Shown here one piece after another: positions 48,659 to 61,159 of a stretch of 64,000 nucleotides of DNA. The notes beneath the pieces were generated by a model, which worked only from the letters and a program-made list of their open reading frames with translations, had not been told where the DNA came from and made no database searches. Each line of letters begins with the position of its first letter. Within the stretch, counting starts at the first letter, position 1. Origin of the DNA: Arthrobotrys musiformis (Eukaryota > Ascomycota > Orbiliomycetes > Orbiliales > Orbiliaceae); contig JAVHJL010000008.1 in the NCBI GenBank assembly GCA_036971715.1, forward strand, positions 558,001 to 622,000, read 5' to 3'. The position numbers and the translations under genes are program-made.

Positions 48659-50579
48659 CTAGCGCTCGACATAGATAGTAGTCAAATCTGCTGATGCATC
48701 TGCCCAAATATCATCCAATTGATTTTCTCTCGCCTTCAAGCTCTTTTGTTCTTCTTCCGACAGCCAAGAAGGATCCCATAGGATCAATGGATTTCCTATA
48801 TTATCTTCTCTCCGCCCTCTTCTTCGGAGATACAATTTCTCTAGCACATCGATAATATGCGGCCTATCTTGGCGCTCTAGCTCTATACAGTGATCGACGA
48901 GATTATGCCACCACCTTGCGTAAGGCGGCGGATACTTCAACTCCGTTTTCACCGGGGTATCTATACTGGTAAAAGTCTCACATCCGGATAGATTTTCGCT
49001 GCCGCGCGAGGTCCACCGCGGTGCTCTGAAGTGCTCTCGTTCCGGATTTCTACAGTCCTTCGGACATGATATTTCCTCGAATCTATGGTCTGAATCGTGA
49101 AGGATGAGATGCACGCTTTTTGCTCTTTTGAAGGCGTAGGGGTACAGGTCGTTTGCGAGTTGGAACATCATTGAGCCGAGGCTGAAGATATCGTCTTCTG
49201 GGGTGCTGGGGACGCGGAGGCAGCCTTTTAGTCTCTCCTATGAGCTCCCGGGTTGGTAAAAGTTAGCCGCGAAGAGATGAATGAAGTAACACAACCCATA
49301 AACGTCATTAATTGACTTAATTAATTTTATGTCAAAAGGGAGGCTTACTGGCGATGCAGTCGACCTATTTCCGACGAAAGCAACTTCACCGAGTTTTGAT
49401 GCTGCACCGAGGTCCCCTATTTTGATGATGGGGTATGGGCATAGATCGCCGGGCTGTCTTGAGACTAGGAATACTAGGCATGGTATTAGAATATCCTGGT
49501 GAAAGACATTTAGATGGAAGCATGAGGGGAATGAAAGACGCCGAAGGACCTACTGTTGTCTGGCTTTATATCATTATGCATTATCGGGGTCCATTTAGGG
49601 TCAATAGCACTCTCGAGAGGCCAGTCCCAAGCCCCGCAATGCATCCACGCAAATCCTCTGGCGATGCTTGTCATGATCTCGTATGCGATTCCCTCCGGGA
49701 TTCGCTCTAAAAATGCAATATCGTCAGGGATTGTAGATCGAGAGAAACTAACCATTGTATGATTAATATCATTAGCATTACATTGGTGAATCATCGTGCA
49801 AAAAAGAGGTTCGCGCGGTGAGCCTACCCGTACTGACGCATTCGCTCTCGAAAATTAGCCCTATATGCATCCGTAAGATCCAAAAGATCCCCTAGGTCAC
49901 AATACTCCATAAAGATATGTCCATAAGGGTTCGCTGGCCTCGGACGCTGCGTGCATATCGCATACAGAATATTCCTATGACCTCGCAGGGTATCCAATAT
50001 ATCCCATTCCCTGCTATAGATAGTTTGCTCTTTCATGGGGTTACTCATGATCTTTTTCGCCACGAGAATAGTGCCTTCCGGTAACCGAAAGCCGTGAGCG
50101 ATACCGCCATCTTCGGCGGCAATAACCCGTAGCAGAGCGGTTTCTCCGAATCCACCAAACCCGATCTTTTTCTTGACTTTGAAGTCCTTCTCGTAGGAGC
50201 CCGGGAGCGAGTAGATTACGTTGTATCCACTACCTGTTGCTGGTGTTGGAGTTTCAATGATGCCTGGTTGGTTTAGTAGGTACGCTTCCGTCATAGCCAT
50301 CGGAGGCGATGATGACATGGGTATTTCGGAATAGTCGCCGGCGCTGGGTGTTACCCGCGGCCGATTTGGGTTCTTCGGTGGGATTGGTGGTGGTGGCTGT
50401 GGCCGATCTGGGTTCTTCGGCGGGATTGGCGGCGGCGGCGGCGATCCCTCTTTAGATTCATCGGTTGGCTCCCAAGAGAAAGGCGCGTATCCTACGACAG
50501 AATTAATTGGTTCTGGGGGGATTTCTTGAAGCCGGACAGGTGCCTCATTCCCTGCAGGAACCTTGCGGGTTATGTCCAT
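48659..50579 (-). CDS. Protein kinase-like protein with proline-rich N-terminus
   Basis: Four exons (50579-49828, 49747-49554, 49473-49349, 49237-48659) encode 549 residues. Residues 40-80 hold a repeated proline motif (PPPPPIPPKNPDRP and PPPPIPPKNPNRP), possible SH3 or profilin ligands. The kinase domain begins near residue 137 with the glycine loop KIGFGGFGETALL, then VAKK with the ATP-binding Lys. The catalytic loop reads HNDIKPDN, with Asn replacing the usual Arg of HRD, and the magnesium motif is DLG rather than DFG. Catalytic Asp, Asn and Lys are kept, so activity is likely. No APE motif is clear after DLG; sequence resumes with LGSMMFQL. Two junctions (IKPDN|IFLV and SRST region) use acceptors a little downstream of weaker AGs and were chosen by frame. 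Substrates unknown. It lies 480 bp from a coiled-coil gene on the same strand. Confidence 0.78.
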
Positions 50580-51060
50580 GGTATATAAAGTTTTGATTAT
50601 ATTAGCGTCGTGAGAACAGTACGTATTACAATATCGAAAACTCCTAGTTGCTAGGTCCTATCAATTTAGCTGCGAGGATCCTTCAAACTGTAATCGATAT
50701 ATTTTATACTAGTATATTGATGATTGACGAGCATCTATCTATCTGCCACGGCTTGAGGATATGACCTTCGTACACAATTTCGAAATTTCGCGAATTCGAG
50801 ATAGCATCCCGAGGATCTCGAGGTTGAAACTAGTTAAATACGCATTCGCAAACTCGGACTAAGCTATGAGGTGTTGGAATCTCGAGCGCCTGGTCTCGAG
50901 GCTAGTTGAAATCTAAGGCCATGGTTAGCTAAACCCGAATATACACACCCTGTATGCCCCTACCCCCGTCTTTACCCCAAGGGGGCCCATTTTGACAAGC
51001 CCTAGCTAACACGTAATTCAGTCAGTATCCGCCCCCGAGACACCCGTTCTGACACCCGTT
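50580..51060. other. Short intergenic spacer
   Basis: 480 bases between two minus-strand genes. Contains a C-rich block near 50950-51060 including tandem ACACCCGTTCTG copies at 51040-51063. No gene seen. Confidence 0.5.
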
Positions 51061-51791
51061 CTACTCGCCGCCTTGCGAGCTAAGTAGCTGACGAATATAT
51101 TCAACACACTCCAAAAGGACTTCCGATATCCCCTTGTAGTCATCTCTCCCTGCGGCGAGTATTTCACAAAGCTGGTCATACTGCTCGTTGAATTGATCCG
51201 ACAGATGAGTATATAGTGTACACCGTTGCGATAATAGTCTGAATAGATTTTGGTTACGAGAATATCTTCGCAGGCTATCTGCCGTGACGCCGTAACAGGC
51301 TTCGAAGAGTTTCTGCGTTCTTTCGGTGGGTGGGATTTCCATGTCGACCTAGAAATAAAGTATAATTGTTAAAAGATCAAGAGCTCTTTCAAGTCGGTGG
51401 GGTTTTGATGACTTCGGATTCTTACCTGAGCATTCCCCCACCAAGCCTTCAAGCCAGCCCCGTGACTACAGCTCATAAACTCCGCCTCGATATCGTACTT
51501 CTTCGCGATATCTGGATTTGCTGCGACAAACATATTCATCTGATCGATCCTTATTTCCTGACAAACGGAACTCATAGACATAAGGCTGAGGATAGCAGTC
51601 GCACTATCTTCGATATTTTCGTGCAGTTTTCTGTTCTTTGAATCGAATGTTTGGCAGGTAATCACCAGACCTTCATAGACATCGCGGAGTTCGTTGAATT
51701 TGTTTTTGAGGGATCCGAGGTCATTCTGGAGCCTCTGGACGGTTTCGCAGAGTCCATCGTAGTCTATATTTTCTGAGCTCGGGGTAGACAT
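51061..51791 (-). CDS. Coiled-coil protein of unknown function
   Basis: Two exons (51791-51426, 51348-51061) encode 217 residues. The N-terminal 70 residues have heptad-like hydrophobic spacing (LCETVQRLQNDLGSLKNKF) and are predicted coiled coil. The rest is helical and acidic with several Cys, ending in CVEYIRQLLSSQGGE. There is no signal peptide, membrane segment or named domain. The 77-bp intron (GTAAGA..TCTAG) joins NAQ to VDMEIPP in phase 0. It sits next to the kinase gene on the same strand, so a shared process is possible but unproven. Confidence 0.65.
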
Positions 51792-52558
51792 GATTGGTTC
51801 TCTTGTCGAGATAGTACCGACGGCACACCGGTATTGCTAAAGGAAAGTGTTGTTCCTGTTGTAATTTGGTGGCGGGTCAATTCAGACGAGGTGCATGAAT
51901 TCGAACCGTACCTGGATGGATTGAAAAGGCATCCGCATCGAGATCCATGCTTTGTTTTATTCTCTAGATCAGAAGATGGCAATACCATTACGAAAATTTG
52001 GTTTCAGGCCGTTTATAGTTGGGAACTTGTTAACGTATGGTGGGCTTTCAGGCTACTTCGGGAGGATCTTGCGTCTTGAAACCATATATTCAATGCTGAC
52101 GTTGGCGAGGCAGATACCATATACCCCCGTTTATCTCTTTGAATATATTATCGAGCATACGACGGTGCGCTTGCATGATATGTAACTATTTTCCTAACTA
52201 CGAGAGACCAAATTGTTTGAATCCCCCATCACAGGTTGCTAGTGTACTTCTGTACCAATGCGCGAGGAAGCATAAAAGACTACGATACTGGAGAGTATTT
52301 GGTAGAGCTTTGTGAGCTATAGCGCTCAAACATATATTAAATAGAAAGTAAATACTTCGAAGATTATATATTATGTTTAGGAAAATAAGGAAATTTTCAG
52401 AGAGAGTATTTCGAGCCCCAGAATAGAAGACTCAGATAACAATAAATTTGATCACATGGCAATGCATTCGAGCGTGAAAAAAAAAATAGAAGAGGAAGTA
52501 AAAGAAAATCCCATGATAACACCAACAGTAAAGCAAATCATTCAACTACCCGTCAACC
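51792..52558. other. Intergenic
   Basis: AT-rich spacer upstream of the coiled-coil gene and downstream of the WSC gene. Short reading frames only, none with a domain. Confidence 0.5.
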
Positions 52559-55500
52559 TCACACTGGCAGGTATACCTGTACTCTACTAGACCCACCACA
52601 GTACTCTGTAACATTACCAACACAGTTCAGATTACAATCGGTATCCGGCGCTACGACCGTCGCCAAGTTGGCATTACTACAGTGGCACTCCTTGCCATTC
52701 TCGAGACCCGCGACCGTATATCCCTTGCTCTTACAAGTGGTAATACATTGCGATGATGTCATACCGGTGCTATCTGTGTAAACGTATCCACGAAGAGCAC
52801 GGCCGGTGATTTCGGTCCAGCAAGCGTCGTATTTCCAACCGAGAACGTTTGGCGTGATAATAGTAGGGCTCCATTTGTTATTCTTGTAGATGCTCAGTCT
52901 ACTCGAGCCACCGCAAATCTGGGTTGAGTCGCCGCCGCAAGCTGCAGTACAGCCGGTTTGACCTGGTAGTCTGTCGTAGTTGATCTTGTCGGCGCAGAAG
53001 CATTGTGTCTTCGATTCAAGACCAGCGTATGGCAAGTTTAGAGTTCCCATACAGTAATCTTGACACCATTCGATAGTCATGGATGAGTCAGTCTTGGTCT
53101 TGTTCGGGAGAGTTCGTGTATTGACGGAGTCCAAGTAGCATCCGAGGTAGTCCCATGGGCCAGCGGAAGCGGTTGGCGTTTGGGAGGTTGTGGTGGTAGT
53201 TGTGGTTGTCGTCGTAGTGGTACTTGAAGAGGACTTGCTTGTAGTTGTAGTCGTGGTGGTAGTAGTCGGGGATGTGGTAGATGGGGTGGTGGAGGGAGTG
53301 GTGGAAGGAGTCGTTGAAGGAGTGGTGGAAGGAGTTGTGGAAGGAGTTGTGGAAGGAGTTGTGGAAGGAGTTGTGGATGGTGTGGTGGATGGAGTCGTTG
53401 AAGGTGTAGTAGAGGGCGTGGTAGAAGGCGTAGTAGAAGGTGTGGTAGAGGGAGTAGTAGAGGGAGTAGTGGACGGGGTCGTTGAAGGGGTCGTTGAAGG
53501 AGTCGTTGAAGGGGTGGTCGACGGGGTGGTCGACGGGGTAGTAGAAGGAGTAGTAGATGGGGTGGTAGATGAAGTAGTAGATGGGGTGGTAGATGGAGTA
53601 GTAGATGGAGTAGTAGATGGGGTGGTAGATGGAGTAGTAGATGGAGTAGTGGAGGGGGTGGTAGAGGGAGTGGTAGAGGGGGTGGTGCTCGAGCTAGACG
53701 TTGTAGACGTCGTGGTAGTCAAAGGAGTAGTAGACAATGTGCTCGAAGTCGTACTACTTGTGCTACTTGTAGTTGGCGTCAAAGTGCTGGACTGGGTCGT
53801 AGAAGTCGTAGTACTAGTTGTAGTTGTCAATGTACTCGATGTAGTCGTCGAACTCGTCGTGGTCGTCGTAGTTGTAGTGGTAGTAGAACTAATAGCGGTA
53901 CCCTTCTTGTAAAGCGCTAGTCTTGCGGCCCCACCGCAGAGCTCGCCCGGCGCACCACTACATGGGCTAGCACATTCCGAGTCTCCTACAAGCGCACCCG
54001 AGAGGATAGAGTCGCCGCACCAGCACTCCCTTCCGTCTTCCACACCAACGTACTGTTTAGTTGGTGCACAGTAGTCGATACATTTCTCAACAGTCATCTC
54101 TGGACCGGGATCAAGACCCCATCCGGCAAGCGCACGATTATCTGTACGGTCAGTCCAGCATCCCTGATAGGTGAAGCTAGCGTAAGAGACTACAATTGTG
54201 GGCACTGGAGTGGAGGAAGTAGTCGTTGTGGTAGTCGTTGTGGTAGTCGTTGTGGTAGTCGTTGAGCTAGTGGTTGATGTGGTAGTCGAAACTGTTGTAG
54301 AGGTTGAGCTAGTGCTCGTGGAAGTAGTAGACAAAGTGCTAGATGAGGCAGTTGACGAAGTGGTGGACGAAGTGGTTGACGAAGTGGTGGACGAAGTGGT
54401 GGAAGATGTGGTAGTGGAAGATGTGGTAGTCGTAGTAGTCGTGGTCGTTACAGGGTCATTCGAAACCTTCTTATAAACCGCAAGTCTCGAGGGACCACCA
54501 CAGATCTCGTCTGACGCACCACTGCATGCGGATGAACATTCTTCAGTCACAGCCGCCTGCCCGCTAAGTAAAGCATCACCGCACCTATTTCCTTTGTTAG
54601 ATTATCCATAATTATATAAAACGGTGGGGTAAACTAGGAAGTTTTTTTACATACCAACATTCCCTTCCATCTTCTACACCAACGTACTGCTTCGTAGAGG
54701 CGCAGTAGTCAATACATTTCTCTACCGTCATGGCATCGCCGGGGTCAAGTCCCCATCCGGCAAGAGCTCTATCATTTGTCCTATCTGTCCAGCAAGCATA
54801 GTACTGGAAGTTTCCATGGGACTGGACGATTGTGGGACCAGCAGTGGCAGATGTTGTTGTCGTCGATGAAGTTGTAGTTGTAGACGTCGTAGATGTTGTC
54901 GTAGCCGTGGAAGAGGATGTAGTCGATGACAAAGATGTGGAAGAAGTAGTTGTCAAAGTTGTACTCTTAGAAGTCGTCGTCGTCGATGTGGTACTTGTAG
55001 TCGTGGAAGTAGTGCTTTGAAGAACCATATACATATTGATACGGTTCGATCCGCCGCAGATCTGAGTGGTGTCCCCGGTACACTTGTATGTGCAACCGCT
55101 GCTGACGGGTTCTCCCACACCGACAATCGCATTACCACAATAACATTCATTGGAGTACTCGGTACCGAAGTACTTGAACCCGAGGGCGTTACAATAGTTG
55201 TAACACCAGGCCGCAGTATTGATAGTGGAAGTTATAGACTTTCCAGTGAGGGTGCGGTTGCCAGTATAGTCTTTGTAACAGCCCATATCAAGCCATAGAG
55301 TTGATGACGGTGTAGCACTGGTGGTGGTGCTAGTTGTAGTGGTGGTCGTGGTCGCCGGCTTCGCGGAGTACACATTTAACCTGTTATCACCACCACAGGT
55401 CTCGCTGGACCCAGTACAAGTCTTGTAACAGTCGGCCTCAGCAGCGGATTGGCCCCCAAGAACATTACCGCAGTAACACTCAGAGCCATACTCGACACCG

Positions 55501-58500
55501 AAGTACTTGTAGCCCGCGCAAAACTGCGAGCATTTAGTAAGGCTGTTGTCGTCGGTAGCATAGTTAGTATCTTGAAGACTGCGGTTTGCGACATCGTCAG
55601 TCCAACAGCTCACGTAATTCCAACCTGAGACAGCGGATGTCGGCGTTGATGTGCCTGAAGTGGTAGTTCCAGATTGTGTCGTGGTAGAGCTCGACGTCAC
55701 AGCTGTTCCATTTCTGAGGTAAAGCGAAAGCCTGGACCCAGCACCACAGAAGGAATACTGATCAGCTGCGCACAACATATTACAGTCCGATAGAGGTTTC
55801 GTGACGCCACCGAGGTCATTGCCGCAATAGCATTCATTTCCATACGATGTACCCATCCACGTGTACCCTTGACAGAATGTCGCGCAAGAAGTAATATTGA
55901 TATTGCTGCCTGATGTGGTTTTACCCTTCAACGAACGGCTAGAAGTGGAATCACTCCAGCAACCGTAGAAATTGAAACCTCCAGCTGACTCCATAAAGCT
56001 TGGTGGTCTTGCATAAACGCCGTCGAGGAGATTTGTTACGGGATTGTATCTTTGGCTATCATACCACGCCGTAGCATAGCCTCCATCGCCGCCGCAGCTC
56101 TGGTTGGTATCCCCAGGACACTGGGTCTTGCAAAATGTGTCTGCTCCCTTTAGTGAAGTATCTGGGACCGAATTTCCACACCAACATTCGTAGGCGTACT
56201 CTGAGAGAGCAAAGGCGTAGCCGGCGGATGCACATTGGCTCTGACATTTGCCGTTTTCGTTGGTACCTTGGAATGTGTATTTGTTTGGAGCAATGCGGCC
56301 GTTCGTGCCGTCTAGGTAACAACCAAGATACTTGTATCTGGCGGACCCGTTGTTGAACAATGGTCCAACTTGTGGGGTAATGACGGTGCCGGTAAATTGA
56401 ACATCATAAGGACCGTCGAACCCGTCACCATCGGTGTTGAGAACCCAGTAGTCGGTATATACCACTGGGTCTTGGTTGATAAGTGTTCGTTTGAAGGGAG
56501 CAAAAGCGACATGCCCGTATCCTACACCCCCTGCAGCAATATACTGACCCTCCGTAAACTCGTCACCGGGGTTTGTGGCGTACAGCTCTGAGTTGGATGG
56601 GGGTTTAGACTTTGTAATTTGTAGAGGAGAGCCTCCAGTGTTTGAGATGAGGATGGCAACGCTTTGTACGGTCCCGCCATAAACACTTCCAAAGCTGTAG
56701 TATTTATCGTTGGTCACGCCCCCCTCTGAAGTTTGGATTTGAAGTAAACCAATCGGGGCGGTGGACGAAGCTCCGGACATAGCGAAAATGGCATACCCGG
56801 CAGTAGTATTGACGGCAACCCAGGTGGAGAAGTCTCCAGTGTGGGTGGGTTGGAATCTTAATTCCACCGCTACGCTAGTGCCAGCAGATATCGTACTGCC
56901 TTCTGCGGGGAAATCGGCTTCAAACCCGTCGTTAAGGTACCAGTAGTCTCCAGCTGTGGCTGGCGGTGTTATGCGAATCCATTGCGTAGTTTCGTCAATG
57001 TCGTCAACCTTTGACAACGTGTAAACATAATTGAGGATAGTCATAGGCTGGGTTCCGATATTTTTTATGTATATAGAGCTCGAGATACCATCAGTTTGTT
57101 GAGAAGATCCCCAAACAACACCACCAAAGGAAACTTCGAGGGGTTGCAATTGGAGAAAGGCAGTGGAGGAGACAATGTTTGCAGACAGGCTGACAGGCTG
57201 TTGGCTGGAATAGCCAGTAACCCCGTTGTTTGTCATGAGCTGGAGAGAGGAAGTAATACTTCCAGGGGTATACTTTTGACCGGCGGTTGTAAGATCCAAG
57301 GTCACCGGAATAGTAACATTCTGACCCTTTGTCAGCGAAACGCCGGTAAGGGAGCTGTTGCTGGCTTTGAAGTAGAGCCCAGGCGAGATGGTTAAGCCCT
57401 TGAAACTAGTGATTGCGATATTGGCCTGACACTTGACATTCAGGGTCAAGGTATTACCAATTACTAAATCACCAAAATCAACAGCAGTGCATGTGAGTGG
57501 TAGATTGATAGGGGCCCCCAAGCATGTGATCTTGCCGTTGCTTCCAGCAATGTACAATTTTCCATCACCAAAGGCTGGTCTCTGCCACTTTCCGACGAAG
57601 GTAACCGCTGGAAGGGTTAATTTAGTCATTGACCCGTCAGCGTTGGGGACCGCATTCCATGCTCTGAGGCCGTTGTCAACGTCCGTCAGCCAAAGGATAC
57701 CAGTTCCAGCCCGCCCGTTCATGGAAGTGACAGTGGGGATACCCGTTCCTACACGCCCGGCGTTTGTCTCTGCTGTCATACCGACTTGTGTGAAAACAGG
57801 TTTCCCACTAGAGTCCTTGCCAAAACTGTAGACGACAGTGTTGTAGCCAGGAGATGAGGCATAAATATACCCGCCTTCCTTAGGGTATGACCCAATACCT
57901 CCAAAGATGGAACCACCCGGTGGCGTGATGGTCTGGAGGACATTGTCACCACCACCAGATCCCATCTTGTAACCACCAAGATTGTCTGCATTAACCAGAT
58001 AGATTTTGCCGTTCTTTCCTCCAGTAACTCCCATCCTTGTTACACCGCTGGAGTAGAATGTAGATGGATCCAATAGGGTGAACCCAGAACTTCCAAAGTC
58101 TTTGTCGGCATTGTCGAGATTCAAGTATTCATAGGGCTGGAAGAAATCTTGAACCTTTAGCTTTTTCGTATCTGCATCAATTTTCATGTTGAGAATACAC
58201 TCTTCGAGGGTCCCCGGTGGGTTTCTGCCATCTCGCGACTGGGCTCCGTCTTCGTGCGCGTGCCCATTGGAGGTAACAACGAAAAATCTGTCTGATCGAT
58301 CATACGCAAGCCCCATTCCAGCTTGCCAGATACCCGCGCCGCCACCACCATCATCTCGCTGGTATCCGCCAACGGTAGATTGAGCAATACTGTAATCGCC
58401 GGAAATGGTTGAAAAGAGCGATACAACACGGGGTTGAGCCGCGTCGATTCCGAATATCCATCCAGTGTAATTATCTAAATTCAATCCGCGGTGTTAGTTG

Positions 58501-59337
58501 TGTTTACGTGTTGCATTTTTTGCGTGAGGTCGCAAAGAGCGATGCATGATGAAGAGAACTTGTACTCACACTGGTCACAATGACTGGCCACACCGGCCCA
58601 AATAATACCATTGATCATCGCCAAACTTGGACGTTGCATGTGCGTTCCACCCATGAAGTATTTGTGAGGGTCATTATCTGCCTGAGCCCCATCCAACAGC
58701 AACGGAAATCCAAATTTATCCTCTAGCGTCAAGACATTGAGAGCATACACTCGATATCGACCGTTCAAAACACCAGTAGCCCCAGTTGTCGAAGTATCCA
58801 AGTATGACTTGGAAAACATATAGATAGTATCGGTGGCGGGATCGATTACAGGCGTGCCCATAATACCGATGTACGGCTGAACGTCACCGCACCCGACATC
58901 CTTTTGATCGAACGGCTTTCCCAATTGACGTTGTTTATAGATTGTACCGTTCTTCGCGTCGATAACGTAGACCCAATTCATAGCAGATGCCGCAATGATA
59001 ACTTGAATACCGGTCGAAGGCGGGGTGTATACTAAGGGCTTCGCAAAAAACTAATCCATGGATGCATTCATGTCAGTGACTGCTACGACATCATGAACAC
59101 GGATAAAGCACAAATCAAACCTACCAGTTCACTGTTTCCACCAACAGTCGGGGTTTGCCATAAAATACCAAATCCCGGGTCGTTAACAATATCAGGACTT
59201 AGATTATGATTATCAAGATATCCAGACTGTGAGGTATCACAATCTTGAATGCTATCCGTAGATGCTAATGCATCACAGAACGTCGATGAACCAAGCAGCG
59301 CAAGGGCCGCCGCCTTCAAGAATTGAGTAAATCGCAT
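52559..59337 (-). CDS. Giant secreted protein: propeller-like domain, Ig-like (ASH-type) domains and eight WSC domains
   Basis: Four exons (59337-59125, 59050-58570, 58474-54655, 54584-52559) encode 2,179 residues. A signal peptide (MRFTQFLKAAALALLGSSTF) precedes a quinoprotein/PQQ-like beta-propeller region (about 40-570; for example VYVIDAKNGTIYKQ, NGKIYLVNAD). Next are about three Ig-like modules of the ASH/choice-of-anchor type (FGGVVWGS, IKNIGTQPMTI; ISNTGGSPLQI), about 575-930. WSC domains begin near residues 943, 1065, 1182, 1293, 1452, 1640, 1980 and 2086, each with the eight-Cys pattern and ECWCG/ECYCG or variant. Thr/Ser-rich linkers separate most of them; the linker before the seventh contains about 34 TTPS units. 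WSC domains bind glycans and act in fungal wall sensing or anchoring. No transmembrane segment or GPI signal is seen at the end. WSC5 and WSC6 are recent duplicates. Probable role: wall-associated adhesin or glycan-binding scaffold. Confidence 0.88.
53276..53690 (-). repeat. 12-bp coding minisatellite, (TTPS)n linker
   Basis: About 34 imperfect copies of a 12-bp unit (plus strand GGAGTGGTGGAA and variants) encode a Thr-Thr-Pro-Ser linker in the WSC protein. Third positions vary between copies and one unit reads TTSS, while the protein unit is conserved, implying selection on the peptide. Length polymorphism between strains would be expected. Confidence 0.85.
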
Positions 59338-61159
59338 CTTGAAGTTGGACTGTCGCCCTTTATTTTTACGCTACTCGTGTCCTAGAAAATGCCTGGGGGC
59401 ACTCGCAATTCAAAAATACAACAACAGGATTAAGAATTACGCCGCAATGCAATCATGAGATATTAACGAACGTATAGTATAGCGACTTTGAGGCTGAAAA
59501 ACTGACGTAGAACGAAAGCGATCGTTGACGTAGAACGCCCTAAGGACGGAGTAGTGGTCCAAAAAAATGAATGGATTGTAAAGGTAAAAGAAGAAGACTA
59601 AAAGAGTGAGTATCGCAAATAGCAATATCTGAAAGAGAGTAGAGGCTTAACCAAGCATGAGACAGCCTCGAAGGTGTGCACAGAGTCGCGATCGGCCTTG
59701 GTTTTCAGCCAGCAGCTAAACCGACAGAACCAGTAGGATGGGTCGAATCAAAGCCAGAGGGCATGTCGAAAACTACTCAACGTTGGACATTGGCTATAGG
59801 TGTATTAATCGTCGCTAAACTCCAGACGGGCTTTGCTATCCCTGCATCGTGAAATGTTCTCCCTATCCCAGTTCAACCGAAAGAGAAAGTATGGCTAATC
59901 GGCAAATCATGCAAAGTTACGATCAGGTCAGGCTCAGTCAACCTGCAGCGCACAGTTGTTCCCTGAGAAGCGGCTGAACGCATTGTTTTCCACGAAGCAT
60001 CGTGTAAAAACTCTCTTGTATGCGGGTCCACATAGCGACGAAATGTGTGGGTTAGGAGAAATGAAACCCGGATTCGAAGGATTTTGATCTTATGTTGCAT
60101 ATGCATCCAGACTAGTGCAGGGGCAATCTCGGGAAAGACACCCGTGTGGCCCCGGAAAGGTCACCGGGCGGAATAAATTTTGCCGGGACAAAACGTGGCG
60201 CTGGAACTGACCAGGGACCCAAAACAAGCATTACAGGGAATACGACACCACAACTCACAAAAGGGAGCAAAACCGGAACAGTGGAATCTTGTCTCAATGC
60301 AGGCCTGGGAGATAAACGAGGTATGAGCGCAGGACTCTCACACGCGGCACACAGCATACCGTGAAATTCTCCAAAGTGGCTCCCACACGAGGTAAGTGCA
60401 GATGCCCAAAGTCGAGTTCATTGGGCTGTGTACTCGCCGTCCGGAGCTCATGTAGCAGACATCATTCGGGGCTGGATATCATATCTCGAAGTTCGAAGCG
60501 GTCGGGACTGGTCCTACATCGATATATCCCTCGCAAACACATGCCGGGTCGTTTGCCATCTGAAAGAAACTGACGAAATTATCACCGCTAGCGCGCAATG
60601 TGCGAAATTGCTATCTAGTTGCGAATTTGAATACTAGGAACAACGATGACACAGTTTCTACTTTCCAAGGTGGTCGAATGTCTTCGAATATGGCTCGGGT
60701 CCGTTTCGAACGAGTACCTGGCTATGACCGGCGCTCCCCTCTATCATTTGCTGTCTCAGCGAGGAGCCCAAAGTTACTCGCGATGATTGAAACCCTGTTG
60801 ATTTGGCTAATCTTCGGCCGGGATGGAGCTAGCGGGCGAGATGTCGACATTGAATGTTCATAACAGGTTGTTGACCTCGATATCAACAATCATCTTTGTT
60901 TCCAGTAAATAAACCATCGAGTTCGGACCAGTCCCCAGTTAGTGTATTCTAGAGTGGTTCCAATCTTTTGGTTAACCTTTTAGACGTCAGACATCGCATA
61001 CGTAACCTCTAAGCGTACCCCGTCGGCATACGGTCCCGTCAGAACAGGCGTTTTTAGCCCTTGCGGACCGCATACTAAATTCTCCTAGACACATATATTA
61101 TTTCTAGATTAATCCCCCGTGCTGTATCGGTTTTCCTTTCCGTGATCTTTAAAACGGCC
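59338..61159. promoter_or_regulatory. Divergent intergenic region, WSC and GH16 genes
   Basis: 1.8 kb between oppositely oriented wall-related genes. Mostly gene-free, apart from the weak protein-like stretches at 60403-60786 listed separately. Confidence 0.4.
60403..60786 (+). pseudogene. Possible coding relic, unrecognised
   Basis: Two adjoining open stretches have protein-like composition: one ending at a TAG at 60635-60637 (with YSPSGAHVADIIRGWISYL), and one starting at an ATG at 60646 and ending at 60786 (MTQFLLSKVVECLRIWLGSV). They are in different frames, no splice set joins them, and no domain is recognised. They may be fragments of an old gene, or chance. Confidence 0.2.

Noticed and set aside
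53190..53912. Plus-strand open frame rich in Val and Gly
   Set aside because: It is the antisense of the Thr/Pro/Ser repeat and Thr-rich linkers of the WSC protein; composition follows from the repeat.
54198..54476. Plus-strand Val-rich frame
   Set aside because: Antisense shadow of a Thr-rich linker in the WSC protein.
60112..60357. Minus-strand 81-codon frame with hydrophobic stretch
   Set aside because: No signal-peptide layout, no partner exon and no family; overlaps an equally open plus-strand frame.
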